Below, in pieces: positions 7,884-17,286 of a DNA stretch of 64,000 nt. The stretch is from Saccharothrix syringae. Lineage in GTDB: Bacteria; Actinomycetota; Actinomycetes; Mycobacteriales; Pseudonocardiaceae. Both the position numbers and the translations under genes were made by a program. Position 1 is the stretch's first letter, and every line of letters starts with the position of its first letter. The notes beneath the pieces are model-generated. The model saw only the letters and a list, made by a program, of their open reading frames with translations, searched no databases and was not told where the DNA came from. The DNA lies in contig NZ_CP034550.1 in assembly GCF_009498035.1 (NCBI RefSeq), positions 2,418,001 through 2,482,000 on the forward strand. Direction: 5' to 3'.

Positions 7884-10800
7884 ATGACCGCCGTCCCGAC
7901 CCGGGCCAGACCCGTGCTAGCGGTGTACCTGCTGAGACTACTGGTCGTGACGGCGCTGGTGGTCTCCACCATCGTGGTCGTCGGCGTGTTCCGGGCACCC
8001 GAGGCGGCGGCCGCCCCGTGCGACGCGCCCGTGGTCAACAAGGTGGCGTGCGAGAACACCAAGACCGGCACGCCGGACTGGCAGGTGACCTACCGGGACG
8101 ACTCGATCCTGGGCTACACCACGGACATCAGCGCGGCCCCCGGCGACCAGGTCGACTTCAAGATGCTGACCAGCGCCTCGTCCTACTACATCGACATCTA
8201 CCGGCTGGGCTGGTACCAGGGCGTCGGCGCCCACTTCAAGGAGCGGATCACCCGCGAGAAGGCCCAGAACCAGGACCCGTGCCTGCGCGGCACCGACGGC
8301 AGCGCGCTGATCGACTGCGGCAACTGGGAGGTCTCGCTGAGCTGGAAGGTGCCGCTGGACGCGGTTTCCGGCCTGTACTACGCGCGGGCGCACCGCAACG
8401 ACACCGGCGCCGAGAACGAGATCGTGTTCATCGTCCGCGACGACACCAGCACGTCGAAGATCCTGTTCCAGACCTCCGACTCGACCTGGGTGGCCTACAA
8501 CCGGTACGGCGGCAACAGCCTGTACTTCGGTGACGGCCCCGGTCAGGGCGGTCAGGCGTACAAGGTGAGCTACAACCGGCCGTACACCGGCGGTGACGGT
8601 GACGACAACTTCATCTTCAACGCCGAGTACCCGATGTTGAGGTTCCTGGAGCGCAACGGTTACGACCTGAGCTACACCACCGACGTGGACTCGGCCCGCC
8701 GCGGGCACCTGATCAAGAACCACAAGGTGTTCATGGCCGTGGGCCACGACGAGTACTGGTCGAACGAGCAGCGGGCCAACGTGGAGGCCGCCCGGGACGC
8801 GGGCGTGCACCTGGCGTTCCTGACCGGCAACGAGATCTTCTGGAAGACCAGGTGGGAGAAGTCCATCGACGCCTCCCACACCGACTGGCGCACGGTGGCC
8901 TGCTACAAGGAGACCAAGGGCACCCAGAGCGACGGCCTGCCCGACTGGACCGGCACCTGGCGCGACCCGCGCTACCCCGACCAGGACGGCGGCCGGCCCG
9001 AGAACGCCCTGCTGGGCAACCTCTTCACCGTCAACGGCCGGCGCGAGGACTCGCTCCAGGTGCCCGCCGCCTACGGCAAGATGCGGCTCTGGCGGCACAC
9101 CGACCTGCAGAACATGGCCGCCAACACCACCTACACCTTCGAGCCCGGCACCCTGGGCTACGAGTGGAACTCGGTGGAGGACAACGGCTTCCAGCCCGCC
9201 GGCGTGGCGCAGCTCTCCCGCACCACGGTCACCATGTCCGAGGGCCCGTACGTGCTGCAGAACCACGGCGACTACTACACCCCGGACACCAAGACCCACG
9301 CGATCACCTACTACCGCCACCCCAGCGGCTCCCTGGTGTTCGGCGCGGGCACGGTCCAGTGGGCCTGGGGCGTGGACGACGAGCACGCGTTCCTGACCAA
9401 CACGCCCACCTCGGACCGGAGGATGCAGCAGGCCACGGTCAACTTCCTGGCCGACATGGGCGTGCAGCCCACCACCCGCCAGTCCGACCTGTTCGAGGCG
9501 AGCGCGAGCACCGACGCCACCGCGCCGGTGGTGGCGTTCACCAGCGTGCCGCCCGCCTCGACCGTCGGCACCGCCTACAGCTTCTCCGGCACGGTCACCG
9601 ACGCCGCCGGCCGGGTCGCCGGCGTCGAGGTGTCCACCGACGGCGGCACGCGCTGGCACCCGGCCAACTGGCAGGCCGGCCAGAACGCGTGGAGCTACAC
9701 CTACACACCGAGCCAGTCCGGCCCGGCGAGCCTGCGGGTGCGCGCGGTCGACGACTCGCTCAACCTGTCCGCCCCGGTGACGGCCACCCCGGGCGTGAAC
9801 GCGCGCACCTGCCCGTGCGGGCTGTGGACCGACGCCGACAAGCCGGGCGTGGCCGACAGCGGCGACCCCTCGCCCCTGGAGCTGGGCGTCAAGTGGCGCG
9901 CGAACAGCGACGGCTACGTGCGCGGCGTGCGGTTCTACAAGGGCGCGGGCAACACCGGCACGCACACCGGCACGCTGTGGTCGGCGAGCGGCCAGCAGCT
10001 GGCCACCGGCACGTTCCAGAACGAGACCGCGAGCGGCTGGCAGACGCTGGTGTTCGCCCAGCCGGTGCAGGTGACCGGCGGCACCACCTACGTCGTGTCG
10101 TACTTCGCGCCCAACGGCCACTACTCCTACGACCTGGAGTACTTCCTCGAACAGCCCCGCCGGCTGGAGCCGATGACCGGGCTCGAGAACGGCGAGGACG
10201 GCACCAACGGCCTGTTCCGCTTCGGCTCCCCGGGCTTCCCGACCCAGTCGCACTGGGGCAGCAACTACTGGGTCGACGTGGTGTGGGCGCCGGACCCCGG
10301 CCCCGACCTGCGCGCGCCCCTGCTGGTGTCCACCACGCCGCTGGCCGGCGAGGGCACCGTCGCGCTCACCCCGTCGATCTCGGGCACCTACGACGAGGTG
10401 ATCGCGCCCGGCTCCGCCCAGTTCACCGTCACCGGCCCGAGCGGCGCGGTGTCCGGCTCGACGGCGCTGTCCAACGGGGACCGCACCGCCACCTTCACGC
10501 CGACCCAGCCGCTGACCCCGAACACCGCCTACACCGCGGCGCTGCGCGTGTCGGACGCGGCGGGCAACCAGACCACGCAGTCGACGTGGTCGTTCACCAC
10601 CGGCGCGACCAGGCCCGCGGCCTGCCCGTGCACGATCTGGGACGACTTCGCGCGGCCCGCCGCCTACGCGGCCGACGACGGCACGCCCACCGAGGTCGGC
10701 ACCAAGGTCCGGTTCAACGGCAAGGGCGAGGTGCTGGGCATCCGCTTCTTCAAGGGACCCGGCAACACCGGCACGCACACCGGCACCCTGTGGTCGTCCA

Positions 10801-12725
10801 CCGGCCTGCTGCTGGCCACCGGCACGTTCGAGAACGAGAGCACCACCGGCTGGCAGAAGCTGACCTTCGCCTCACCGGTCGTCGTCCAGGCCAACACCAC
10901 CTACGTCGTGTCCTACTACGCCCCCAACGGCCACTACTCGGTCACCCCGGGCGGGTTCTCCGGGCAGGGCGCGGGCTACGGCGCCATCCGGGCGCTGGCC
11001 GACGGCGTGGACGGCCCCAACGGCGTCTACCGCTACGGCGCGGGCGGCGGGTTCCCCGAGTCGACCTACAACGCGACGAACTACTGGGTCGACGTCGTCT
11101 ACCGCAACGGCCTCAACGGCGACACCACGCCGCCGACGATCACCAACCGGACGCCCGCGCCGGACGCGGTGAACGTCGCCGTGACCGGCACGCTGACCAC
11201 GACGTTCAGCGAGCCGGTCGACCCGGCGTCGGCGCAGGTGTGGCTGACCGACCCGCGCGGCGCGAAGCTGGGCGGCGCGATCTCGCTGTCGGGCGACCAG
11301 AAGACGGTCACCTGGACGCCGGGCGGCAGGCTGGTGCCCAACACCCGCTACACGGCCAGCGTGCTGATCGCCGACGCCAACGGCAACCCGATGCCGGAAC
11401 CGGCGACGTGGTCGTTCACCACCACCTCGACCGCGATCTGCCCGTGCACGCTGTTCAGCGCGGCCACCGTGCCGACGGTGCAGTCGGCCGCCGACTCGGG
11501 CACCTACGAGCTGGGCGTCCGGTTCACCCCGACCGCGGGCGGCCGGATCACCGGCGTGAAGTTCTACAAGGGCACCGCCAACACCGGCACGCACACCGGC
11601 ACGCTGTGGTCGGCCGGCGGCCAGCAGCTGGCCACCGGGACGTTCCAGAACGAGACGGCGAGCGGCTGGCAGACGCTGGTCTTCGCCAACCCGGTGTACG
11701 TGTCGTCGGGCGTCACCTACACCGCGTCCTACACCACGACCACCGGCAAGTACGCCGTGGACGGCGAGTACTTCAGCGGGTACTCGGTGGCCTCCGGGCC
11801 GCTGAGCGCGCCCGCCGCGGCCAACGGCGGCAACGGCGTCTTCCGGTCCGGCACGGGCTTCCCGACGAACTCCTACGCGGGCGGCAACTACTGGGTCGAC
11901 GTGGTGTACCTGCCCAACGACGACAACACCCCGCCGGCGGTCGTCGGGCGCACCCCGCTCGACGGCGCCACCCAGGTGTCGCGGACCGCGCCGCTGACCG
12001 CGTCCTTCGACGAGCCGGTCGACCTCGCGTCGGCGCAGTTCACCCTCGTCGACCAGGGCGGCGCGAAGCTGGCGGGCACGCTGGCGCTGTCGGCCAACCA
12101 GCAGCAGGTGACGTGGACCCCCGCGGCACCGCTGGGCGGCGGCACGACCTACACGGCGAGCCTGCGCGTCGCCGACGTCTACGGCAACGTGATGACGGCG
12201 CCGACGACGTGGTCGTTCACCACGACGACCGCGGGCAACTGCCCGTGCTCGCTGTTCAGCGCGGCCACCGTGCCGACGGAGGTGTCCTCGGGGGAGACCG
12301 ACGCCTACGAGCTGGGCGTGCGGTTCGTGCCCTCGGCCAACGGCGCGGTCACCGGCATCAGGTTCTACAAGGGCGCGGCCAACACCGGCACGCACACCGG
12401 CACGCTGTGGTCGGCCGGTGGGCAGCAGCTGGCCACCGGCACGTTCCAGGGCGAGACCGCGAGCGGCTGGCAGACGCTGGTGTTCGACCAGCCGGTGCAG
12501 GTCGACGCGGGCACGACCTACGTGGCGTCCTACTACGCGCCCAACGGCCACTACTCGGTGGACACGGGTTACTTCATGGGCAACTCGGTGACCAGCCCGC
12601 CGCTGAGCGCGCCGGCGTCCGCGGAGGGCATGCTGAACGGTCTTTACAAGGCCGGGCCGGGCTTCCCCGGGCAGTCCTACGCGGGCAGCAACTACTGGGT
12701 CGACGTGGTGTTCACGACCGGGTGA
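7884..12725 (+). CDS. Giant secreted protein: DMFase-beta-like domain plus four DUF4082 and Ig-like repeats
   Basis: 1613 residues. A signal or anchor segment spans ~12-42 (ending AAAAP). Residues ~60-540 resemble the large subunit of N,N-dimethylformamidase (VGHDEYWSNEQR, LTGNEIFWKTRWE). An Ig-like module (~550-640) follows, then four DUF4082 modules (~642-805, ~912-1075, ~1185-1345, ~1452-1613) alternating with three Ig/SbsA-type modules. Each DUF4082 repeats NTGTHTGTLWS, QQLATGTF and NYWVDVV. A tail of carbohydrate- or wall-binding-like modules on an extracellular enzyme-like head suggests a cell-surface or matrix protein. No sortase motif is present. The start has a GAGAGG site. The substrate is unknown; dimethylformamidase activity should not be assumed. 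Confidence 0.85.
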   Translation: MTAVPTRARPVLAVYLLRLLVVTALVVSTIVVVGVFRAPEAAAAPCDAPVVNKVACENTKTGTPDWQVTYRDDSILGYTTDISAAPGDQVDFKMLTSASSYYIDIYRLGWYQGVGAHFKERITREKAQNQDPCLRGTDGSALIDCGNWEVSLSWKVPLDAVSGLYYARAHRNDTGAENEIVFIVRDDTSTSKILFQTSDSTWVAYNRYGGNSLYFGDGPGQGGQAYKVSYNRPYTGGDGDDNFIFNAEYPMLRFLERNGYDLSYTTDVDSARRGHLIKNHKVFMAVGHDEYWSNEQRANVEAARDAGVHLAFLTGNEIFWKTRWEKSIDASHTDWRTVACYKETKGTQSDGLPDWTGTWRDPRYPDQDGGRPENALLGNLFTVNGRREDSLQVPAAYGKMRLWRHTDLQNMAANTTYTFEPGTLGYEWNSVEDNGFQPAGVAQLSRTTVTMSEGPYVLQNHGDYYTPDTKTHAITYYRHPSGSLVFGAGTVQWAWGVDDEHAFLTNTPTSDRRMQQATVNFLADMGVQPTTRQSDLFEASASTDATAPVVAFTSVPPASTVGTAYSFSGTVTDAAGRVAGVEVSTDGGTRWHPANWQAGQNAWSYTYTPSQSGPASLRVRAVDDSLNLSAPVTATPGVNARTCPCGLWTDADKPGVADSGDPSPLELGVKWRANSDGYVRGVRFYKGAGNTGTHTGTLWSASGQQLATGTFQNETASGWQTLVFAQPVQVTGGTTYVVSYFAPNGHYSYDLEYFLEQPRRLEPMTGLENGEDGTNGLFRFGSPGFPTQSHWGSNYWVDVVWAPDPGPDLRAPLLVSTTPLAGEGTVALTPSISGTYDEVIAPGSAQFTVTGPSGAVSGSTALSNGDRTATFTPTQPLTPNTAYTAALRVSDAAGNQTTQSTWSFTTGATRPAACPCTIWDDFARPAAYAADDGTPTEVGTKVRFNGKGEVLGIRFFKGPGNTGTHTGTLWSSTGLLLATGTFENESTTGWQKLTFASPVVVQANTTYVVSYYAPNGHYSVTPGGFSGQGAGYGAIRALADGVDGPNGVYRYGAGGGFPESTYNATNYWVDVVYRNGLNGDTTPPTITNRTPAPDAVNVAVTGTLTTTFSEPVDPASAQVWLTDPRGAKLGGAISLSGDQKTVTWTPGGRLVPNTRYTASVLIADANGNPMPEPATWSFTTTSTAICPCTLFSAATVPTVQSAADSGTYELGVRFTPTAGGRITGVKFYKGTANTGTHTGTLWSAGGQQLATGTFQNETASGWQTLVFANPVYVSSGVTYTASYTTTTGKYAVDGEYFSGYSVASGPLSAPAAANGGNGVFRSGTGFPTNSYAGGNYWVDVVYLPNDDNTPPAVVGRTPLDGATQVSRTAPLTASFDEPVDLASAQFTLVDQGGAKLAGTLALSANQQQVTWTPAAPLGGGTTYTASLRVADVYGNVMTAPTTWSFTTTTAGNCPCSLFSAATVPTEVSSGETDAYELGVRFVPSANGAVTGIRFYKGAANTGTHTGTLWSAGGQQLATGTFQGETASGWQTLVFDQPVQVDAGTTYVASYYAPNGHYSVDTGYFMGNSVTSPPLSAPASAEGMLNGLYKAGPGFPGQSYAGSNYWVDVVFTTG

Positions 12726-12743
12726 CGGCTGTTCCGTGAACGC

Positions 12744-12783
12744 CGAGGCCGCTGCCACCGGTTCACCGGTGGCAGCGGCCTCG
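12744..12783. terminator. Perfect 19-bp palindromic terminator
   Basis: Arms at 12744-12762 and 12765-12783 are perfectly complementary around a two-base centre, 18 bp after the stop of the giant secreted-protein gene. It also marks the edge of the IS110 remnant. Confidence 0.85.
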
Positions 12784-13370
12784 GGGTGTCGGTAGTGGGT
12801 TTTGGTGCGGAGCATGGCAGGACGTCGCAGCGTCGTCGGGCCAGGCGGATCAGGGCGGCGTAGGCGGCCGGGTGGGCGGAGCCGGCGAAGCCGGAGGCGT
12901 CGCCGACTTCGAGCAGGATGCGGGCGGCGGTCGGAGACCCCGGTGCCGGGCATCGGGGTCAGGACCTCGGCGAGAGGGTGCGCATCAGGCATCCCTTCGA
13001 CCTCGCCCGTGATGGCCTTTCGTTGATGGAGCACGGTTTTGAGGCTGTCGGCGAGCCTGGGCAGCACGGTGTCGGCGGCCGTGGTGCCGGGAACGGTCAC
13101 GGTCTGTTCGACCAGCCTGGCGTCCATGCGGGGTGCGTGGGCGGTGGCGTGGGCGTCGCGGGCGTCGGTCTTGGCGTTGCCGGGGTGGAGGTCGGCGATG
13201 CGGCACATGGCCAGGCCGGGCAGGTAGGCGACCTGGTGCCCGAGGGCGCGGGCGGCCGTGACGGGCAGCGGTGCGTCGTGCAGGCGTTTGCCGGTGGCGT
13301 CCAGGGCGACGGCGTGGTGTTCGCCCTTGCCCACGTCCAGGCCGAGGAACACCTGGTAGCCGCTGGTCAT
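12784..13370 (-). pseudogene. Decayed IS110-family transposase
   Basis: Reading leftwards from the ATG at 13370, the protein begins like an IS110 DEDD transposase (VFLGLDVGKGEHHAVALD) and retains HQVAYLPGLAM, DLHPGNAKTDARDAH, VLPRLADSLKTVL and the start of the C-terminal domain (PMPGTGV). The frame then shifts: TAARILLEVGDASGFAGSAH continues in another frame and runs straight into ALIRLARRRCDVL, a motif normally close to the C-terminus. Compared with the family as I know it, several internal blocks are missing, so the copy is inactive. I saw no clear terminal repeats, as expected for IS110. Confidence 0.8.
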
Positions 13371-13695
13371 GCTGGGGTTCTTCCGTCTCGTGCCGGGTGG
13401 TCGCGGGTCGGGCATCGTCGGCCGGCGGCCACGTTACGACGAGACCTGCCCGAAGGTGGCCGTGTCCCTGTCGGCGGTCCGGCGATGCCACCGGGTCCGG
13501 TGACACCACCCCCGGATCATGCGTTCGACCGGAGGCGCACGTCATGCCCGACCCGGCGACCACAGCTCCTTGATCAGGAACCACGAAGAAGGCAACGGGA
13601 GATGCCGCTGTTCCCGTAGGTCACGCCGGCCCGAGCGCCCTGGTCACCCGAGGGCCGCGGCCGGTGCCCGGTCCCCTCGTCGGCAGCCGGTACCG
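13371..13695. other. Gene-free stretch between IS110 remnant and polymerase gene
   Basis: No reading frame here resembles a protein. It probably contains the rest of the insertion sequence and the 3' flank of the polymerase gene at 13696. I see no convincing terminator. Confidence 0.5.
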
Positions 13696-15060
13696 CTACA
13701 CCGAGGGCGACAGGGGCTTGGCGCCCTCGCCCTGACCGCCCTCGCCCTGACCGGGGTCGCGCGCCCCGCCCCGCCGCTCGGCCAGGGCGATGCGCAGCGC
13801 CGCGCCGGACAGGCCGACCATGGTGAACACCATGCCGGTCGCCACGCCGAAGCTCAGCAGGTCGAACGTCGCCGAGGCGATGCCGCCGACCAGCACGGCC
13901 GCCAGCAGGCAGCTCGCCAGGCCCTTCAACGCCTCGTCCCCGCTGACCAGGCGCGTGCGCACGGTCGCGTAGCAGGCCGCCAGGAACATCCCGATCAGCG
14001 CGAACAGGCCCAGGTAGCCGTTCTCGATCAGGGTCAGCAGGAACTGGTTGTCCAGGATCGTGTACTTCGTCGGCAGGAACGTGCCGAAACCCCGGCCCAG
14101 CAGCGGGTTCAGGTCGATCTGGTCCGCCGCCGCCTCGTAGTCCGCGGTGCGCGCCTTGACGCTCGGGTCGTCCTCGATGTTGGCGAACATGCCGCGGATC
14201 GTGCCGAACAGGCCCGGCACGGTCAGGCTCGCGCCGAGGAAGAACACGACGCCCAGCACCGCCACGGTCATCCGGCGGCGGCGGGGGAGCGTGAGCACCA
14301 GCACGACGACCGACACGGTCATGCCGAGGATCGCGGTGCGCGACAGCGCGGTCAGCCCGCCCAGGCCCACCAGGGCCAGGCACAGCCACCAGCGCACCTG
14401 CGGCGTGCCCTCGTCGCGGGAGCGGAACACGTAGTGCACGCCCAGCGGCACCGCCATCGCGCACACCAGGCCGTACTCGATGGGGTGGTTCGTGGTGCCG
14501 GTGGGCCGGCGGAAGATCGACCGGCTCTCCATCGCCGAGTAGGCGTTCTCCTGGACGCGCAGGCCGGGCAGGCTCACGTAGGAGGCCAGGTCGACGCCGG
14601 CGCCGAACTGCACCAGGCCCACGAACGCGATCATCGCCGAGCACACCAGGATCAGCTTGAGCACCTTGTCCAGGCGCTCGCGGGTGCGGATGGCGTCGCA
14701 GGCGAAGATCGCCACGCTGATGGTGGCCACGATGCGCACCATGCTGCTGTCGGCCACGGTCAGCTCGTCGGTGGGCAGCCAGCGGCGCGTGGCCACGGCG
14801 TAGGTGGCCAGGTGCATGGCCAGGTAGATCAGCACGGCGGTGCGCAGCGCGTTGCGGCCCTTGCCCATGCCGAGGCTGTCCACCATGTGGGCGGACAGCG
14901 ACAGCACGCCCAGCAGCAGCGCCACCACCAGGGCGGGCGGCAGGGTCATCGGCACGAACGACAGCACCAGCCGGGCCGGGATCACCAGCAGCGCCAGCAG
15001 GTAGGCGCAGACGAGCGTGGCGCCGTCCGCGCGTTGCCGCACGCGGGTCGGGGCGCTCAT
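13696..15060 (-). CDS. O-antigen ligase/polymerase-like membrane protein (Wzy_C family)
   Basis: 454 residues, with about ten hydrophobic segments and a long extracytoplasmic loop after residue ~170. That loop contains the conserved RPTGTTNHPIEYG-type segment, and LLGRGFGTFLPTKYT follows in the second half. This is the architecture of Wzy polymerases and WaaL-type ligases, which join lipid-linked oligosaccharides at the outer face of the membrane. The ATG sits one base beyond the stop of the upstream Wzz-like gene, implying coupled expression. In this locus a Wzy-like polymerase role is most likely. The C-terminus is Gly/Gln/Glu-rich and cytoplasmic. Confidence 0.85.
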   Translation of the reverse strand: MSAPTRVRQRADGATLVCAYLLALLVIPARLVLSFVPMTLPPALVVALLLGVLSLSAHMVDSLGMGKGRNALRTAVLIYLAMHLATYAVATRRWLPTDELTVADSSMVRIVATISVAIFACDAIRTRERLDKVLKLILVCSAMIAFVGLVQFGAGVDLASYVSLPGLRVQENAYSAMESRSIFRRPTGTTNHPIEYGLVCAMAVPLGVHYVFRSRDEGTPQVRWWLCLALVGLGGLTALSRTAILGMTVSVVVLVLTLPRRRRMTVAVLGVVFFLGASLTVPGLFGTIRGMFANIEDDPSVKARTADYEAAADQIDLNPLLGRGFGTFLPTKYTILDNQFLLTLIENGYLGLFALIGMFLAACYATVRTRLVSGDEALKGLASCLLAAVLVGGIASATFDLLSFGVATGMVFTMVGLSGAALRIALAERRGGARDPGQGEGGQGEGAKPLSPSV

Positions 15061-15061
15061 C

Positions 15062-16195
15062 TCACCGGGGGTCTTCGTGCGCGGGCCAGCTCGGGGCGCC
15101 GGGCTTGGGCTGGTCCGGCTGCCCGACGGCGGCGATCTTCACGGTCTTCTCGCTGGCCGTCGGCTGCACCTTGACGGTCTGCTCGCTGGCCGTGACCGGC
15201 CTGCGCGCGGGCGGCCGCTGGGCGGGCGCGCCGGGCTGGTCGGGCCTGCGGGGCTGCCCGTTGACCGGGGGCCTCGGCGCCGCGCCCTGGGTGCCCTGCT
15301 GTGCCTGTCCCGGCGCCCCCTGCGGGCCCTGAGAGGCGTTCTGGGGCCCGTTCTGGGGCGTGTTCTGGCGCGGTGCCTGGTTCTGCGTCTGGTTCTGCGT
15401 CTGGTTCTGGTTCTGCGCCTGGCCCTGCGGTGCCGGGCGGGTCTCGGGGGCCGCCTCGTCCGCCTTCGGCGCCTCGGCCGCGCCGCCGCTCTTGTCGTCC
15501 TCGTCGTCGGGGGTGCCCGCGGCGTTCCCGGCGGCCTCGCGGCGGCGCTTGAGCCTGCCCATCACGCTGTCCGAGGCGAACGTCACGGCGAGGGTGAACA
15601 GCATCATCAGCACGAAACCGGCACCCGCGTACCGGACCTTGCCGCCGATCTGCGCCTCCGCCGTGGTCGGGTTGACGATCACCTGCGAGGTGATGAACGT
15701 CGGCTCCGGCGCGTTGAGCTTGCGCTGCTGCTGCTCCAGCTCCGAGCGGGCGAAGTCGAGCACCGTGGTGACCAGCTTCTCGGCCTCGTCCGGTGACTCG
15801 CAGTCGGTCACCACGAACAGGAACGGGCCGTTCTGCCCGCCGCCGGAGGCGGTGAAGTTCGCGGTCGAGCCCTTGGTGATGCCCAGGTTCTCGCGGGTCT
15901 TGGGGTCCGCGAGGATCTGGGCGATGATCTGCGAGGTGGTCGACAGGCTGCCGTCGAAGGCCAGCAGCGGGTTGATCCTGACCGCTTCCTCGGGCGAGAC
16001 GTTCTCCGAGAAGGTGCCGCCGGCCGACGGCGAGGTGAACACCACCACACCGGTGGACTCGTAGCGGGTCGGGATCGACACGAACACGCCCGCCGCCACG
16101 CCCACCGCCAGGAGGGCCGACGGCAGGGCGATGTACCACCGCCGCCGCAGGACACGAAGCGCGCCCCAGAAGTCCATCCGTTCCCCGATCCGCAT
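15062..16195 (-). CDS. Wzz/YveK-type polysaccharide chain-length protein
   Basis: 377 residues. Short N-terminus, a membrane segment at ~23-43, an extracytoplasmic domain beginning TRYESTGVVVFTSP, a second membrane segment at ~205-225 (FVLMMLFTLAVTFAS), then a ~150-residue cytoplasmic tail. This is the layout of polysaccharide co-polymerases. There is no Walker kinase domain. The tail is rich in Gln, Asn and Pro, with two similar motifs TASEQTVKV and TASEKTVKI that could be phosphothreonine sites. The ATG at 16177 has a better Shine-Dalgarno (GGGGA) than the one at 16195; the two differ by six residues. It is coupled to the polymerase gene. Confidence 0.85.
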   Translation of the reverse strand: MRIGERMDFWGALRVLRRRWYIALPSALLAVGVAAGVFVSIPTRYESTGVVVFTSPSAGGTFSENVSPEEAVRINPLLAFDGSLSTTSQIIAQILADPKTRENLGITKGSTANFTASGGGQNGPFLFVVTDCESPDEAEKLVTTVLDFARSELEQQQRKLNAPEPTFITSQVIVNPTTAEAQIGGKVRYAGAGFVLMMLFTLAVTFASDSVMGRLKRRREAAGNAAGTPDDEDDKSGGAAEAPKADEAAPETRPAPQGQAQNQNQTQNQTQNQAPRQNTPQNGPQNASQGPQGAPGQAQQGTQGAAPRPPVNGQPRRPDQPGAPAQRPPARRPVTASEQTVKVQPTASEKTVKIAAVGQPDQPKPGAPSWPAHEDPR

Positions 16196-16265
16196 TTACC
16201 CTGCGTAGAGGTGCGCAAGGGTGTTGTTACCCTGAAATCGGCCGACTCGCGCCTTCTCGTTACAG
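16196..16265. promoter_or_regulatory. Divergent promoter region with TTACCCTG direct repeats
   Basis: The 70 bp between the Wzz-like gene (leftward) and the propeller gene (rightward) contain two exact TTACCCTG copies at 16196-16203 and 16227-16234, 31 bp apart (about three helical turns). They may be a shared regulator site; the first overlaps the start region of the leftward gene. Confidence 0.35.
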
Positions 16266-17237
16266 GTGGTGATGGATTTGGGCTCCCGGCGCACCGTGCT
16301 CGCCGTCGCCGCCATCGTACTGGTCGTCGTGGCGGGCGCGGTCTACGTGCTGGCGGTCGCCCGCGACGTGCCGCCGGTGGCGCCCGCCGCCGCGGCGGCC
16401 CAGGGCGACCTGCTGTACGTGGAGCTGGCCGACGGCCGGTCGCGGGTCGAGCAGGTGAGCCTGGCCGACCCCGGTTCGCCCGGCGCCACCGACCGGACGT
16501 GCCAGCGGTTCTACCGGGCGGCCGGCACCGAGGTGTGCCTGAAGCTCTCCGGTCCCGGGCCCACCTACGCGGCGGAGGTGTCGCGCGACGGCGCCGTGGT
16601 GCGGACCGTCCCGCTGCCGGGCATCCCCAGCCGGGCCAAGGTGTCCGCGTCCGGCCAGGTGGTCAGCTGGACGTCGTTCGTGACGGGCGACTCCTACGCG
16701 GTGCCGGGCGGCTTCTCCACCCGCACCGGGTTCCTGGACCTGCGCACCGACGAGGTGGTGGAGACCCTGGAGGGCTTCACGGCCGACGTCGAGGGCCGGC
16801 CGCACGGCGCGGAGGACACCAACTACTGGGGCCTGACCGTCGGGGCGGACGACCGCACGTTCTACGCCACCCTCGCCTCCGGCGGCTTCACCTGGCTCGT
16901 CCAGGGCGACCTCCGGTCCCGCACCCTCCGCTCGCTGCGCCGCGACGCCGAGTGCCCGTCCCTCTCCCCGGACGGCACCAAGATCGCCTACAAGAAGCGC
17001 ATCGGCCGCCTGGGCCCCTGGGATTTGGCAGTGCTCGACCTGGCCACCGGCGAGGAGCGGCGCCTCCCCGGCACCGCGGGCGTCGACGACCAGGCCACCT
17101 GGCTGGACGGCACCCGCCTGGCCTTCGCCGCCGTGCCCAAGGACGCCAGGCAGCCCGCCATCCACCTCGTCCCCGCCGACGGCTCCGCCCAGGCCCAGCT
17201 CCTGATCCCCGACGCCACCAGCCCCTCCCCGGCCTGA
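16266..17237 (+). CDS. Membrane-anchored TolB-like beta-propeller protein
   Basis: About 323 residues. One N-terminal membrane anchor (~9-31) is followed by repeated blades typical of WD40/TolB-like propellers, for example ECPSLSPDGTKIAYKK and a later WLDGTRLAFAAV. Such proteins usually act as extracytoplasmic binding scaffolds. Three in-frame starts are possible (GTG 16266, GTG 16269, ATG 16272). It is divergent from the Wzz/Wzy pair and probably belongs to the polysaccharide locus. Its stop codon is the first base triplet of a repeat array (TGACCCCGCGCG). Confidence 0.75.
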   Translation: MVMDLGSRRTVLAVAAIVLVVVAGAVYVLAVARDVPPVAPAAAAAQGDLLYVELADGRSRVEQVSLADPGSPGATDRTCQRFYRAAGTEVCLKLSGPGPTYAAEVSRDGAVVRTVPLPGIPSRAKVSASGQVVSWTSFVTGDSYAVPGGFSTRTGFLDLRTDEVVETLEGFTADVEGRPHGAEDTNYWGLTVGADDRTFYATLASGGFTWLVQGDLRSRTLRSLRRDAECPSLSPDGTKIAYKKRIGRLGPWDLAVLDLATGEERRLPGTAGVDDQATWLDGTRLAFAAVPKDARQPAIHLVPADGSAQAQLLIPDATSPSPA

Positions 17238-17242
17238 CCCCG

Positions 17243-17286
17243 CGCGTGTCCTCCACCCGGACACCGCGTGTCCTCCACTCCGGCAC
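17243..17286. repeat. Two 22-bp repeats directly after a stop codon
   Basis: Units at 17243-17264 and 17265-17286 share CGCGTGTCCTCCAC and end in GGACAC or GGCAC; a third, eroded unit follows. The array begins five bases after the propeller gene's TGA, in the context TGACCCCGCGCG. The first unit can fold locally (GTGTCC pairs with GGACAC). Confidence 0.85.

Noticed and set aside
7884..9500. Functional N,N-dimethylformamidase large subunit
   Set aside because: The similarity is to the fold and some motifs. The small subunit gene is absent, and the protein is secreted and carries binding modules, so the enzymatic name is not justified.
10872..13415. An 847-codon open frame on the minus strand opposite the giant secreted-protein gene
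   Set aside because: Only its first part (from 13370) is protein-like, and that is the IS110 remnant. The rest is the shadow of the plus-strand gene, with Arg/Gly/Ala/Val-rich composition typical of antisense frames in high-GC DNA. The other long antisense frames in the window were dropped for the same reason.
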